Source: Brevibacillus massiliensis (GTDB lineage: Bacteria; Bacillota; Bacilli; Brevibacillales; Brevibacillaceae). Taken from it: a stretch of 64,000 nt of DNA. The notes beneath the pieces were generated by a model. It had not been told where the DNA came from, made no database searches, and saw nothing but the letters and a program-made list of their open reading frames with translations. The position numbers and the translations under genes are program-made. This document shows positions 17,392-26,841 of this stretch, in pieces (within the stretch, counting starts at the first letter, position 1; each line of letters opens with the position of its first letter). The stretch spans positions 46,398-110,397 of the forward strand of contig NZ_HE978548.1 of NCBI RefSeq assembly GCF_000311785.1, given 5' to 3'.

Positions 17392-17661
17392 ATGATGTAC
17401 GTTGCCATGCTGCCGATTATCGACGAGGCTAAAAACAGCCAATTTCGTCCCGCACACTTGGAGTATATCAACAAGTTGTTTTTGGAAGGGAAAGTTGTCA
17501 TGGCCGGGCCTTTTACAGACAAACGCGGGGGTATGGTGATTTACCGGGCGGATACCTGGGATGAAGCACTGGCGCTGGCACAAGCTGACCCGGTAGTTGT
17601 CGAAGGGGCACGCTCGTTGGAATTGCGGGAGTGGAGCCCGCTGTCTTTGCCGCTGGGCTGA
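17392..17661 (+). CDS. YciI-family protein
   Basis: 89 aa, a single YCII domain (ferredoxin-like fold). Seen: a conserved His-containing segment (RPAHLEYINKLFLEGKVVMA), AGPFTDKRGGMVIY, and the Asp-Pro pair QADPVVVEG that is the typical active-site-like motif. Family members are small dimeric proteins of mostly unknown function. ATG 17392 is 11 bases after GGAGG (17376-17380). It stands alone between prfB and the cytochrome gene. Confidence 0.8.
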   Translation: MMYVAMLPIIDEAKNSQFRPAHLEYINKLFLEGKVVMAGPFTDKRGGMVIYRADTWDEALALAQADPVVVEGARSLELREWSPLSLPLG

Positions 17662-17796
17662 GGCCCCAAGTATAGGCGCTGATGTCGCTCAGGGGAAGGA
17701 ATAGCTTTTCCAAGATGGAGTTATACTTTGAGAAGCACAAGAAATTCGTCCCCTGAAGGATGTCTTTCTTCCACGATACAAGGAGGTAACACCACC

Positions 17797-18195
17797 ATGA
17801 AACGATTCTCATTCATCTTGCTCGCAGGTGCAATGGTCCTGGTGCTTGGAGCATGCGGTAAGTCTGCTCAACCGGCTCCACAGCAGCCTGCTACCCCCCC
17901 TGCGGAACAACCGGCAAAAGGTGGCGAGACTACAACGCCGACCACTGAACCGGGAGCGACTGCAGGTGAGTTTGACGCAGCCAAAGCGGAAGCTGTCTAC
18001 AAGCAAAACTGCTCCAGCTGCCATGGTGTCGACCTGAAGGGCGCTGTCGGACCAGACCTGACGAAAATTGGAGATCAACTGAGCAAAGACGACATTTTAG
18101 GGGTCATCAACAACGGGAAAGGCATCATGCCGAAAGGTCTTGTATCGGGTGCAGATGCAGATAACCTGGCCGCTTGGCTGGCTTCCCACAAATAG
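17797..18195 (+). CDS. cccB: Membrane-anchored lipoprotein cytochrome c (CccB/c-551 type)
   Basis: 132 aa. A signal peptide with lipobox VLGAC (Cys20) anchors it to the outer membrane face; a Pro/Thr-rich linker (~25-55) leads to a single class I cytochrome c domain with the haem motif CSSCH (72-76) and the distal ligand Met111 in GIMPKGL. It shuttles electrons to a terminal cytochrome c oxidase. ATG 17797 follows AGGAGG; a longer frame upstream lacks support. Size and layout match B. subtilis CccB, which also lies between prfB and ftsEX. A terminator follows. Confidence 0.9.
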   Translation: MKRFSFILLAGAMVLVLGACGKSAQPAPQQPATPPAEQPAKGGETTTPTTEPGATAGEFDAAKAEAVYKQNCSSCHGVDLKGAVGPDLTKIGDQLSKDDILGVINNGKGIMPKGLVSGADADNLAAWLASHK

Positions 18196-18208
18196 GAGAT
18201 CAGCAAAC

Positions 18209-18246
18209 CAACGACCACTTTCGCTAAGAAGGTGGTTGTTTTTTTT
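18209..18246 (+). terminator. Terminator after cccB
   Basis: CAACGACCAC and GGTGGTTGTT form the arms (one mismatch) around TTTCGCTAAGAA, followed by eight T. Confidence 0.85.
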
Positions 18247-18267
18247 ATGTATTGTTATTATATTTAT

Positions 18268-18281
18268 TGTATAAATATGCA
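18268..18281 (+). promoter_or_regulatory. ARG-box-like operator upstream of argC
   Basis: TGTATAAATATGCA matches the ArgR/AhrC half-pair pattern TGAATWWWWATTCA at 12 of 14 positions. It lies 15 bases before the argC start and overlaps an AT-rich, TATAAA-containing segment. A clear -35 could not be fixed. Confidence 0.55.
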
Positions 18282-18296
18282 GTAGGGGGAGAGGGA

Positions 18297-19343
18297 ATGA
18301 TCCGTGCTGGAATTGTCGGTGCGACCGGGTACAGCGGAATTGAGCTTGTTCGCTTGCTGTCCGGCCATCCGAATGTGCATATTCAGCGATTGTATACGAG
18401 TTCGGCTGCTTCCGAAGGGGAGGCGTTGGCCAAGGTTTTTGGACATATCGAACAGCTGCAGCTTCCCGAGCTTCAGGCGATTGACACGAAGAGCATGACG
18501 GACGACACGGATGTGATTTTTTTGGCCGCTCCGGCGGGAGTAAGCGCGAAACTGACACCCGGGCTGCTTGCGGGAAACTGCAGAGTGATCGATCTGTCAG
18601 GAGATTTTCGGTTAAAATCGGCAGACCTGTACCGGCAGTGGTACAAAAAAGACCCGGCGCCAGAAGAACAGCTGGCCCAGGCGGTATACGGCTTGCATGA
18701 ATGGAATCGGGAAGCGATAGCAGACGCCGTCCTGCTGGCCAATCCCGGCTGCTATCCGACTGCGGTGCTGTTGGCGCTGGTTCCGCTCATCAAGAGCGGC
18801 TGGGTCAATCCCGGCAGCTTGATCGTTGACGCCAAGTCAGGGATATCAGGGGCGGGACGGGGGGCATCGCTCGCTGTGCACTTTAGCGAGGTGAACGAGA
18901 ACTTTTCTGCCTACAAGGTAGGTCAGCATCAACACACTCCGGAGATTGAGCAGGAACTTTCCCGGTTTGGCCAAGAGAAGGTCATCGTGCAGTTCACGCC
19001 CCACCTGGTTCCGATGACGCGGGGCATCTTCGTGACAGCGTACGCTCAGTTGGAAGCGGGCAAATCGCTCGAAGAACTGCAGCAATTGTACGAATCTGCC
19101 TATGCTGACAAACCTTTCGTCCGCGTCCGTCCGGCTGGCAGTTACTTGCGAACCAAGGATGTATACGGTTCGAACTACTGTGATATCGCCCTGCATCTGG
19201 ACGAGCGGACGGGACGGGTCATCGTATTGTCCGTGATCGACAACATGGTAAAAGGTGCGGCCGGCCAGGCTGTACAGAACATGAACACAATGTTTGGAAT
19301 GGCGGAAACAACGGGTTTGCTGCTATCCCCCGTGTTTCCATAG
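18297..19343 (+). CDS. argC: N-acetyl-gamma-glutamyl-phosphate reductase
   Basis: 348 aa. Reduces N-acetylglutamyl phosphate to the semialdehyde with NADPH, third step of arginine synthesis. Seen: Rossmann GATGYSGIELVRLL at the N terminus and the catalytic cysteine in NPGCYPTAVLLAL. ATG 18297 (MIRAGIVGATG) follows AGGGGGAGAGG; a longer frame from 18252 would start inside the operator and is rejected. First gene of argC-argB-argD, with an ARG-box-like operator upstream. Confidence 0.96.
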   Translation: MIRAGIVGATGYSGIELVRLLSGHPNVHIQRLYTSSAASEGEALAKVFGHIEQLQLPELQAIDTKSMTDDTDVIFLAAPAGVSAKLTPGLLAGNCRVIDLSGDFRLKSADLYRQWYKKDPAPEEQLAQAVYGLHEWNREAIADAVLLANPGCYPTAVLLALVPLIKSGWVNPGSLIVDAKSGISGAGRGASLAVHFSEVNENFSAYKVGQHQHTPEIEQELSRFGQEKVIVQFTPHLVPMTRGIFVTAYAQLEAGKSLEELQQLYESAYADKPFVRVRPAGSYLRTKDVYGSNYCDIALHLDERTGRVIVLSVIDNMVKGAAGQAVQNMNTMFGMAETTGLLLSPVFP

Positions 19344-19352
19344 GAGGGTGAA

Positions 19353-20147
19353 ATGAGCTCAATACTGGTGATAAAATGCGGAGGCAGTACGATGGAGCAG
19401 CTCCCGGCGGATTTTTTTCAGGCGATGTCCGAGCTGCAGCAAACAGGTCATCAGCTTGTGATCGTGCACGGCGGCGGGCCAGCGATCAATGCCATGCTGG
19501 AAAAAGTGCAGATCACCCCCCGCTTTGTGGACGGGTTGCGCTATACTTGTGAGGCGACCTTGGAAGTCGTTGAAATGGTCTTGTCCGGTTCGATCAACAA
19601 ACAGCTCGTGCGCCGCATCAGCCAGTCCGGCGGCAAAGCGTGGGGAATGAGCGGAGTGGACGGCGGTCTCATTACCGCCCGGCAAACCGACAGGCCGCTT
19701 GGGCTGGTCGGCGAGATTGTGCACGTGGAGTCAGCCATGCTGGGCCATCTCCTCGAGCTGGGGTATATTCCTGTGGTCGCACCGCTTGCCGTCTCCGCAG
19801 ACGGTCAGAATGTTTACAATTGCAATGCAGATGTGGCTGCCGGAGCGGTCGCCGCGGCCCTGGGTGCGGATAAACTGCTGATGGTGACAGACGTTCCCGG
19901 CATTTGCCTGCCGCAAGCCGACGGGGAAATGCAGGTAAAAAGGGAGACAGACCCGGCAGAAATCGATCAATTGATCAAGGAAGGGATCATCTACGGGGGG
20001 ATGATACCCAAGGTACAGTCGGCTGTTGACGCCTTGAAACAAGGCGTGGGCCAGGTGGTTATTTGCCGGGGGACGGCGTCGGATTTGCGCGATGCAGTGA
20101 TCGGACGCCCGGTAGGCACAGCGATCAAAAGCACCATACTGCAATAG
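19353..20147 (+). CDS. argB: Acetylglutamate kinase
   Basis: 264 aa amino-acid-kinase fold. Phosphorylates N-acetylglutamate. Seen: IKCGGSTMEQ, VIVHGGGPAINAML (substrate loop), NCNADVAAGAVAAALGADKL and GGMIPKVQSA, the standard ArgB motifs. ATG 19353 follows AGGAGGGTG, nine bases after argC. In B. subtilis argJ lies between argC and argB; here it does not. Confidence 0.96.
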   Translation: MSSILVIKCGGSTMEQLPADFFQAMSELQQTGHQLVIVHGGGPAINAMLEKVQITPRFVDGLRYTCEATLEVVEMVLSGSINKQLVRRISQSGGKAWGMSGVDGGLITARQTDRPLGLVGEIVHVESAMLGHLLELGYIPVVAPLAVSADGQNVYNCNADVAAGAVAAALGADKLLMVTDVPGICLPQADGEMQVKRETDPAEIDQLIKEGIIYGGMIPKVQSAVDALKQGVGQVVICRGTASDLRDAVIGRPVGTAIKSTILQ

Positions 20148-20167
20148 AGGAACGGGGGAAAAGGAGC

Positions 20168-21349
20168 ATGGAGACGACTGAACAAACATTCAGCTTGATG
20201 AATAATTATTCCCGTTGGCCGGTTCGCCTGGTCAGAGGGCAGGGCAATACGGTGTGGGATGAAGCGGGGAGGTCCTACCTTGACTTTACATCCGGCATCG
20301 CCGTAGCGTCCCTCGGCCATGTGCCGCCGCGAGTGGCAAAACGGCTGCACGAACAGGTTGATACGCTGTGGCATACGTCCAATCTGTTTGAGCACCCGCT
20401 GCAAGAGCGGGTAGCTGATGCTCTGACCCGGCTCTCCGGGCTGGATCGCGCCTTCTTTTGCAACAGCGGAGCCGAAGCCAACGAGGGGGCGATCAAGCTG
20501 GCCCGCCGCTATGCCCAAAAGGTGAAGGGAACCGAGCGGTACGAAATCATCACCTTCCAACAGTCGTTTCACGGGCGGACGCTGGCAACTTTGACGGCCA
20601 CCGGGCAGGACAAGGTAAAGGACGGATTCGCACCGCTCCCGCCGGGGTTCAAGACGATTCCTTACAATGACAGCGAGGCCTTGCGAGCGGCTATTTCCGA
20701 CAAGACATGCGGGATTTTGCTGGAATTGGTGCAAGGAGAGGGCGGCGTTCATGCGGCAGATCCCGAGTGGGTGAAGGAAATTCGCCAACTGTGCGATCAG
20801 CACGGCCTGTTGATGCTGGTGGATGAAGTGCAGACCGGAATTGGACGCACGGGCGAATGGTTTGCCTTTCAGCATTACGGGATCAAGCCTGATGTCATCT
20901 CCTTGGCCAAAGCGCTGGGCAGCGGATTTCCGGTGGGCGCAGTGCTGGCTACCGAGCAGGCGGCTGAGGCGTTTGCTCCGGGCTCACACGGGACGACATT
21001 TGGCGGAAATCCCCTGGCGATGGCAGCCGCACTCGCTACGCTTGAGACGATCGAGCAGGAGAACCTGCTTGCCCGGGTGCGTGAACTGAGCGGAGAGCTG
21101 GAGAAGCGGTTGAAGCAGATCCAGCAGCAGCTGCCGGAACAGGTGACATCCGTGCGCGGCAAGGGCTTGTTGCTCGGGGTGGAGCTGGCCCGGCCGGCGG
21201 CAGATGTGATTACCTATGCCCGGGAAAAAGGGCTGCTGATACTGTCAGCGGGGCCGCAGGTGATCCGCCTGCTCCCTTCGTTTATTACGACCGAGGAAGA
21301 GATCGCCCATGCCTGCGAGGTGCTGGCGGAGGCGATTCAACATCAATAG
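20168..21349 (+). CDS. argD: Acetylornithine aminotransferase
   Basis: 393 aa class III PLP aminotransferase, converting N-acetylglutamate semialdehyde to N-acetylornithine. Seen: FCNSGAEANEGAIKLARRY, LVDEVQTGIGRTGEW and the PLP lysine in SLAKALGSGFPVGAV. ATG 20168 follows AAAGGAG; in-frame sequence before it overlaps argB and is not used. It ends the argCBD unit before a hairpin terminator. Acetylated product implies a deacetylating step (ArgJ or ArgE), which is not encoded in this window. Confidence 0.93.
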   Translation: METTEQTFSLMNNYSRWPVRLVRGQGNTVWDEAGRSYLDFTSGIAVASLGHVPPRVAKRLHEQVDTLWHTSNLFEHPLQERVADALTRLSGLDRAFFCNSGAEANEGAIKLARRYAQKVKGTERYEIITFQQSFHGRTLATLTATGQDKVKDGFAPLPPGFKTIPYNDSEALRAAISDKTCGILLELVQGEGGVHAADPEWVKEIRQLCDQHGLLMLVDEVQTGIGRTGEWFAFQHYGIKPDVISLAKALGSGFPVGAVLATEQAAEAFAPGSHGTTFGGNPLAMAAALATLETIEQENLLARVRELSGELEKRLKQIQQQLPEQVTSVRGKGLLLGVELARPAADVITYAREKGLLILSAGPQVIRLLPSFITTEEEIAHACEVLAEAIQHQ

Positions 21350-21427
21350 GATAAGCAGCGCAATGCTTGTTGCTTGGGGAACAACTGCACAGAGAAGCTG
21401 AAAAAAGGTACCTGAGCGCACGAATAG

Positions 21428-21452
21428 GACGCGGGCTATCCCGCGTCTTTTT
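21428..21452 (+). terminator. Terminator after argD
   Basis: Perfect 8-pair stem GACGCGGG / CCCGCGTC with a CTAT loop and five T. Confidence 0.93.
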
Positions 21453-21527
21453 CTTCCTCTTGTCCTAGAAAATACATTATAATACATATCAGTAAATTTA
21501 AAATAATCATTCAAGGAGGAAAATGAC

Positions 21528-22370
21528 ATGGCAAACATAAAGCAAACGGCAGCGAAAGGGCTGCTCGCCTTCGCCCTTTTGGCAGGCGGCTTCGCAGCGG
21601 GGAATTTTTTGCCTGTGGCCGGGGCAGACCAGACGGTGCAGCAAGGCGCCGGCGTAAAGGCAGAATCGCGGTTGGATGAGGTTATTGCCCGAGGTTACAT
21701 ACGCGTGGGCACCGCAGGAGATTACAAACCCTTTACATACCTGAACCCCAAGACGGGGGAATACGAGGGCTACGACATTGATGCCGCCAAACAGTTGGCC
21801 GAAGCGCTGGGAGTGGAGGTGCGCTTCGTAAAAACGACCTGGCCTACCTTGATGGACGACCTGCTGGCGGATAAGTTCGATATCGCCATGGGCGGGATCA
21901 GTAGAAACTACCAACGGCAAATAGCCGCGCATCTCTCGCAGGCGTACTACCTGGACGGGAAGACAGCGCTCATCAACGAAAAGAACAAGGACAAATTCAA
22001 GAGCTTGGCCGATATCGACCAGCCTGGCGTGACGATCGCCGTCAACCCTGGCGGAACCAATGAAAAATTTGTCCGTGCCAATATCAAGCAAGCCAAGATT
22101 ACCGTCATTGAAAACAATATGGATATCCCCGGCCTGATCGCGGAAGGCAAATACGATGTGATGTTTACAGACGGAGTAGAGGCGAAGTACTACGCCAAGC
22201 AGGACAAACGCCTGTACGCCGCGTTTACCGATCATCCTTTTACTCATGACGACAAGGCGTATTTGATGCAGCGGGGTGACGCGATCTTTCAAAACTTCGT
22301 CAACTTTTGGGTCGAGGAAATGAAGGCAAAGGGCGGATTCGCAGCGTTAGAAAAAAAGTGGCTTCAGTAA
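21528..22370 (+). CDS. pheC: Exported cyclohexadienyl (prephenate/arogenate) dehydratase-like protein, SBP fold
   Basis: 280 aa. A signal peptide (~1-33, no lipobox cysteine) precedes an SBP family 3 fold. It resembles PheC of Pseudomonas, the exported enzyme that converts prephenate to phenylpyruvate and arogenate to phenylalanine. Residues that PheC needs, in its mature numbering as I recall it, are kept: Asp21 (here Asp65, GDYKPF), Trp60 (Trp105, TTWPTL), the NPGGTNE loop (173-179) and general acid Glu173 (Glu218, TDGVEA). A Gram-positive transport receptor would normally be a lipoprotein with permease genes nearby; neither holds here. Flanking terminators make it monocistronic between argD and carA; a TATAAT lies at 21478-21483. 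The alternative is an amino-acid binding protein. Confidence 0.72.
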   Translation: MANIKQTAAKGLLAFALLAGGFAAGNFLPVAGADQTVQQGAGVKAESRLDEVIARGYIRVGTAGDYKPFTYLNPKTGEYEGYDIDAAKQLAEALGVEVRFVKTTWPTLMDDLLADKFDIAMGGISRNYQRQIAAHLSQAYYLDGKTALINEKNKDKFKSLADIDQPGVTIAVNPGGTNEKFVRANIKQAKITVIENNMDIPGLIAEGKYDVMFTDGVEAKYYAKQDKRLYAAFTDHPFTHDDKAYLMQRGDAIFQNFVNFWVEEMKAKGGFAALEKKWLQ

Positions 22371-22381
22371 GTATGTCGGAC

Positions 22382-22412
22382 AAATGCAATCGGAAAAACC
22401 GATTGCATTTTT
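22382..22412 (+). terminator. Terminator after the dehydratase-like gene
   Basis: AAATGCAATCGG / CCGATTGCATTT, a perfect 12-pair stem with a five-A loop, then T. Its right arm overlaps the -35 of the carA promoter. Confidence 0.92.
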
Positions 22413-22437
22413 ATTGATCTGTATGTATAATAATTCA
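22403..22437 (+). promoter_or_regulatory. carA promoter with overlapping ARG-box-like operator
   Basis: TTGCAT (22403-22408), 17 bases, consensus TATAAT (22426-22431). The -10 is embedded in TGTATAATAATTCA (22424-22437), which matches the ARG-box core TGAATWWWWATTCA at 13 of 14 bases. Arginine-repressor binding there would block RNA polymerase directly. Confidence 0.75.
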
Positions 22438-22493
22438 CAGTTGCGAATATGTATACGATTATAGAAAAGTGCGTCAACTGTCTTGGAGAGGAG

Positions 22494-23609
22494 ATGGAAC
22501 AATTGGAAATGTACGCACAATCAAACGGAACTGGCTATATCACCTTGACGACGGGGGAAGTCTTTAGCGGGCGGCTGTACGGAGCGCCGCTGACGGCGAC
22601 TGGTGAGGTGGTTTTTTATACAGGTATGACTGGATATCAAGAGGTGATGACCGATCCGTCCTTTGCCGGGCAGCTGGTCACCTTTACGTATCCGCTGATC
22701 GGAAATTACGGAATCAACGATACCGACTACGAGTCGGGAAAGCCGGCGCTGTCTGGCATGATTGTGGGCGATCTGTGCGAGCAGCCCAGCCACTACCGGG
22801 CGAAGTACTCGCTGGCCCAGGCAGCGGAGCGCTTTGGCTTTCCCATCCTCGCGGGTATCGATACGCGCGCGATCACCAAACTGGTGCGCAGCCATCACCT
22901 GGTACACGGCGTGATCAGCGACAGGCCGCTGACACCGGAAGAGATGTCAGCCTACCGCTGGGATCACGCGAAAAAATCCCTGGTGGCAAGCGTTTCCACC
23001 GCGGCGCCGATTCACTATCCCGGCAAGGGCGAGCATGTCGTGATCGTAGATTTGGGCATGAAGCAGTCGATCGCCGACGCGCTGGTGCAGCTGGGCTGCA
23101 GCGTGACAGTCGTGCCGTTTGACACCAGCTTTGCCGAGATCGAAGCACTGAAACCTGCCGGTGTCGTGTTTTCCAACGGGCCGGGAGATCCCTATGATTT
23201 GATGGCGTACTGCAGCGAGTGGCGCAAGGTGGCAGAAAGATTTCCGACACTGGGCATCTGCCTCGGAAATCAGTTGCTTGCCCTGATGTTCGGCGGCCGG
23301 ACCGAGCGCCTGCCTTTCGGGCACCGAGGAGGCAACCATCCGGTCGTGGAGCTGGCAACAGGAAAAGTCTACATGACTTCGCAGAACCACGGCTACGTCG
23401 TACAGGAGGAATCGCTCGACAAGCGGCAGCTGGAGGTTACGTACCGCAATGTCAACGACGGTTCGGTAGAAGGTCTGCGCCATCAGTACCTGCCGATTAC
23501 CGGCGTGCAGTTCCATCCCGAAGCCCACCCGGGCCCCAGCGACACGTCGCATATTTTGCTGCAGTTTACCCAGTTCTTGCAGTTACAAGGAGCGAGACAC
23601 TATGCCTAA
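22494..23609 (+). CDS. carA: Carbamoyl-phosphate synthase small (glutaminase) subunit
   Basis: 371 aa. Hydrolyses glutamine and passes ammonia to CarB. N-terminal CarA domain (GYITLTTGEVFSG, GYQEVMTDPSFAGQ), C-terminal class I glutamine amidotransferase with nucleophile Cys in LGICLGNQLLALMFG and the His-Glu pair in GVQFHPEAHPGP. The start ATG 22494 is a few bases after GGAGAGGAG; ATG 22509 is an alternative. Its position among arg genes, with an ARG-box-like operator, indicates the arginine-regulated enzyme. The stop overlaps carB by 8 bases. Confidence 0.95.
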   Translation: MEQLEMYAQSNGTGYITLTTGEVFSGRLYGAPLTATGEVVFYTGMTGYQEVMTDPSFAGQLVTFTYPLIGNYGINDTDYESGKPALSGMIVGDLCEQPSHYRAKYSLAQAAERFGFPILAGIDTRAITKLVRSHHLVHGVISDRPLTPEEMSAYRWDHAKKSLVASVSTAAPIHYPGKGEHVVIVDLGMKQSIADALVQLGCSVTVVPFDTSFAEIEALKPAGVVFSNGPGDPYDLMAYCSEWRKVAERFPTLGICLGNQLLALMFGGRTERLPFGHRGGNHPVVELATGKVYMTSQNHGYVVQEESLDKRQLEVTYRNVNDGSVEGLRHQYLPITGVQFHPEAHPGPSDTSHILLQFTQFLQLQGARHYA

Positions 23610-26600
23610 ACGAGAACACATCAAAAAAGTGCTGGTGATCGGATCGGGTCCGATCGTGATCGGGCAGGCGGCGGAATTTGATTACGCTGGTGCGCAAGCC
23701 TGCCTGTCTTTAAAAGAAGAAGGAGTACAAGTCGTCCTCGTCAACAACAATCCGGCGACGATCATGACGGACGAGCAGATGGCCGACAAGGTGTATCTGG
23801 AGCCGCTTACGGCGGGGTCGCTGACGAGAATTATTGAAAGAGAGCGTCCGCACGGCCTGCTGCCTACCCTGGGCGGCCAGACGGGGCTTAATCTGGCGGT
23901 GGAATTGGCAGAAGCGGGAGTGCTCGAAAAGTACGAAGTCACGCTGCTCGGAACTCCGCTGGAAGCGATTCAGAACGGAGAGGACCGTGAGCTGTTTAAA
24001 AAGATGATGGCGGAAATCGGCGAGCCGGTGCCGGAGAGCACCACCGTGCATACGGTTGAGGCGGCGCTTCAGTTTGCCGCGAAGATCGGTTACCCGGTCA
24101 TCGTCCGCCCTGCTTACACCCTCGGCGGAGCAGGCGGCGGTATTGCGGCTGACGAGGCGGAACTGAAAGCAGCGGCGGCACGCGGCATCGACGCCAGTCC
24201 GATCGGGCAGATCCTCGTCGAACGGAGCGTCAAGGGCTGGAAAGAGATCGAATACGAGGTGATGCGGGACGAAAACAACACCTGCATCATCGTCTGCAAC
24301 ATGGAAAACCTTGATCCAGTGGGGATCCACACCGGGGACAGCATCGTTGTCGCCCCTTCCCAGACCTTGACCGACCGCCAGTACCAGATGCTCCGCAGCG
24401 TCTCCATCAAAGTAATCCGCGCCCTGGGAGTGGTGGGCGGCTGCAACATTCAATTTGCGCTTGACCCGGATTCTGACCGTTATTACCTGATCGAAGTAAA
24501 TCCGCGGGTGAGCCGGTCCAGTGCCCTGGCATCAAAGGCTACCGGCTATCCGATTGCCCGAATCGCTTCCAAATTGGCGCTCGGCTATCGCCTGGACGAG
24601 GTGCTGAACCCGATCACAGGTCACACCTACGCCAGCTTTGAACCGGCCATCGATTACGTCGTCGTAAAGATCCCGCGTTGGCCGTTTGACAAGTTCGTCA
24701 CAGCAAATCGTCTGTTGGGCACGCAAATGAAGGCGACCGGCGAGGTCATGGCGATTGGAAGCAATCTGGAGGCCGGGCTTTTAAAAGCAGTCCGTTCGCT
24801 GGAGATCGGCGTGCAGCATCTGTCTCATCCCGAGACGGAGGCCATGTCTGCCGACGAGTTGAAAAAGGAGCTTGCCGAAGCGACGGACATCCGCCTGTTT
24901 GCCTTGGCGGAGGCGATCCGGCGGGGATTGCCGGAGGAACAGCTGCACGAGATTACCGGGGTTGACCCCTTCTTTTTGCGCAGCATACAGCGGATTGTGC
25001 AGCTGGAAGAGCTGCTGAGCCAGACAGGTATCGACCAGCTAGTCCCCGAACTGCTGCGGGAGGCAAAGCACCGCGGCTTTACGGACAAGACCATCGCCCT
25101 GCTCACCCGGACAACGGCCGATGAGGTGCGGGCGAAGCGGTTGGAGTGGGGGATTTTGCCCAGCTATAAAATAGTAGACACTTGTGCAGCCGAATTTGAT
25201 GCCGAAACCCCTTACTATTACTCCACCTGGCAGGGACATGACGAGGTGGCCGAACAGTCGGGACGCAAAGTGTTGGTATTGGGGTCCGGTCCGATCCGCA
25301 TCGGACAGGGAATCGAATTCGACTACTGCTCCGTGCATGCGGCCAAAGCCTTGCAGGCACAAGGAATTGCCGCCATCGTCGTCAACAATAACCCGGAAAC
25401 GGTCAGTACCGATTACGAAACAGCCGACCATCTCTACTTTGAGCCGCTGACGGTGGAAGACGTGCTGAATGTGGCGCAGCGGGAACAGGTGGAAGGCGTG
25501 ATGGTTCAGTTCGGCGGCCAAACGGCGATCAACCTGGCACTGCCATTGGCCAAGGCAGGACTTGCCGTAATGGGAACGCCGCTCTCGGCGGTGGAACGCG
25601 TCGAGGACCGGGAGATGTTTTACGAATTGCTGCGGGGCCTTAAGATTCCGCATATTCCCGGAAAAGGGGTCGCCTCCTTATCAGAAGCCCTCGAGACAGC
25701 AGAACGCATCGGCTATCCGGTGCTGCTCCGACCTTCCTATGTGATCGGCGGCCAGGGCATGACGGTAGCGGAAAATCAGGCGGAGCTGACAGAGGCAGTC
25801 GAAGGCTGGCTAACAGCCGGGCGGGAAGCCAATTTCTTTCCGCTCTTGGTCGACAAGTTTATTTCCGGGCTGGAAGTGGAAGTGGATGCCGTCAGCGACG
25901 GGGAGAACGTCCTCATCCCGGGCATTTTTCAGCACGTGGAGAAGGCCGGAATCCATTCCGGAGACAGCATCGCGCTGTTCCCGGCCCCCGGGTTGACCGA
26001 GGAGCAGCGGGATGCGCTGGTATCGTATACGAAGCTTATTGCCAAAGAGATGGGCGCTGTAGGTTTGGTGAACATCCAGTTCGTTATCGGCGACGGCACG
26101 GTGTATGTGCTCGAGGTAAACCCGCGGGCATCGCGGACCGTCCCGATTATCAGCAAAGTGACAGGCGTGCCGATGGTGGAGCTGGCGATCCGGGCTCAGT
26201 TGGGGGAGAAGCTGGCGGATATGGGGTACGGTCTCGGACTGCTTCCCGACATTCCGTTTGCGGTCGTAAAAGCACCGGTATTTTCTACCGTCAAACTGCT
26301 CGGGGTCGACCCGGCCCTTGGTCCGGAGATGAAATCAACGGGCGAAATCCTCGGCTTGGGCCGCACGTTTGCGGCTGCGGCTGCCAAAGCGTTTTACTAC
26401 AAAGACGGGATCATTTCTGCGCTGAAGCCGGGAGATCTGCTGCTGCTGTCGCTGTCGGCAGGAGACAAGAATCGCTTCCAGCCGCACCTGGAGAAGCTGC
26501 GAGCCGCAGGCGTCCAGTTTGCGGCAACGCCGGGAACCGCCCGCTTCCTGCGGGAAAATGGTGTCGAACCGGCATGGGAAGTAGCGGACGAAAGCAGCTG

Positions 26601-26841
26601 TCTTCAGTTAATCGGTGAGCGTAGGGTCGCCCTTTCGCTGATCACCGCGACCAAGGGCAACCGTCAGGGACGATTTGGGTTTGCCCTGCGCAGCTTGTGT
26701 CTGCAAAAAGGAATTCCGTTATTTACGGCTTTGGAAACATTTGCCCTGTTCATACAAACATGCCTGGAAGGGGAGAGTGACGAACATGAATCTTGCGAAG
26801 ATATCGGAGAGCTGGCCAACCGTTCAACCGTCGGCCTTTAA
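23602..26841 (+). CDS. carB: Carbamoyl-phosphate synthase large subunit
   Basis: 1079 aa. Two homologous ATP-grasp halves: the first opens [20 protein letters not shown], the second (from about residue 555) [20 protein letters not shown], each with its own GGQT segment and EVNPR metal-binding motif. Makes carbamoyl phosphate from bicarbonate, ammonia and two ATP. The C-terminal ~130 residues are a short MGS-like regulatory region. Translationally coupled to carA, and overlapped by argF at its 3' end for 56 bases. Confidence 0.96.
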   Translation: MPKREHIKKVLVIGSGPIVIGQAAEFDYAGAQACLSLKEEGVQVVLVNNNPATIMTDEQMADKVYLEPLTAGSLTRIIERERPHGLLPTLGGQTGLNLAVELAEAGVLEKYEVTLLGTPLEAIQNGEDRELFKKMMAEIGEPVPESTTVHTVEAALQFAAKIGYPVIVRPAYTLGGAGGGIAADEAELKAAAARGIDASPIGQILVERSVKGWKEIEYEVMRDENNTCIIVCNMENLDPVGIHTGDSIVVAPSQTLTDRQYQMLRSVSIKVIRALGVVGGCNIQFALDPDSDRYYLIEVNPRVSRSSALASKATGYPIARIASKLALGYRLDEVLNPITGHTYASFEPAIDYVVVKIPRWPFDKFVTANRLLGTQMKATGEVMAIGSNLEAGLLKAVRSLEIGVQHLSHPETEAMSADELKKELAEATDIRLFALAEAIRRGLPEEQLHEITGVDPFFLRSIQRIVQLEELLSQTGIDQLVPELLREAKHRGFTDKTIALLTRTTADEVRAKRLEWGILPSYKIVDTCAAEFDAETPYYYSTWQGHDEVAEQSGRKVLVLGSGPIRIGQGIEFDYCSVHAAKALQAQGIAAIVVNNNPETVSTDYETADHLYFEPLTVEDVLNVAQREQVEGVMVQFGGQTAINLALPLAKAGLAVMGTPLSAVERVEDREMFYELLRGLKIPHIPGKGVASLSEALETAERIGYPVLLRPSYVIGGQGMTVAENQAELTEAVEGWLTAGREANFFPLLVDKFISGLEVEVDAVSDGENVLIPGIFQHVEKAGIHSGDSIALFPAPGLTEEQRDALVSYTKLIAKEMGAVGLVNIQFVIGDGTVYVLEVNPRASRTVPIISKVTGVPMVELAIRAQLGEKLADMGYGLGLLPDIPFAVVKAPVFSTVKLLGVDPALGPEMKSTGEILGLGRTFAAAAAKAFYYKDGIISALKPGDLLLLSLSAGDKNRFQPHLEKLRAAGVQFAATPGTARFLRENGVEPAWEVADESSCLQLIGERRVALSLITATKGNRQGRFGFALRSLCLQKGIPLFTALETFALFIQTCLEGESDEHESCEDIGELANRSTVGL

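Noticed and set aside
21350..21452. T-box-like leader (GGTACC near 21405) after argD
   Set aside because: No stem I, specifier loop or TGG-type bulge is visible, and the hairpin is an ordinary terminator.
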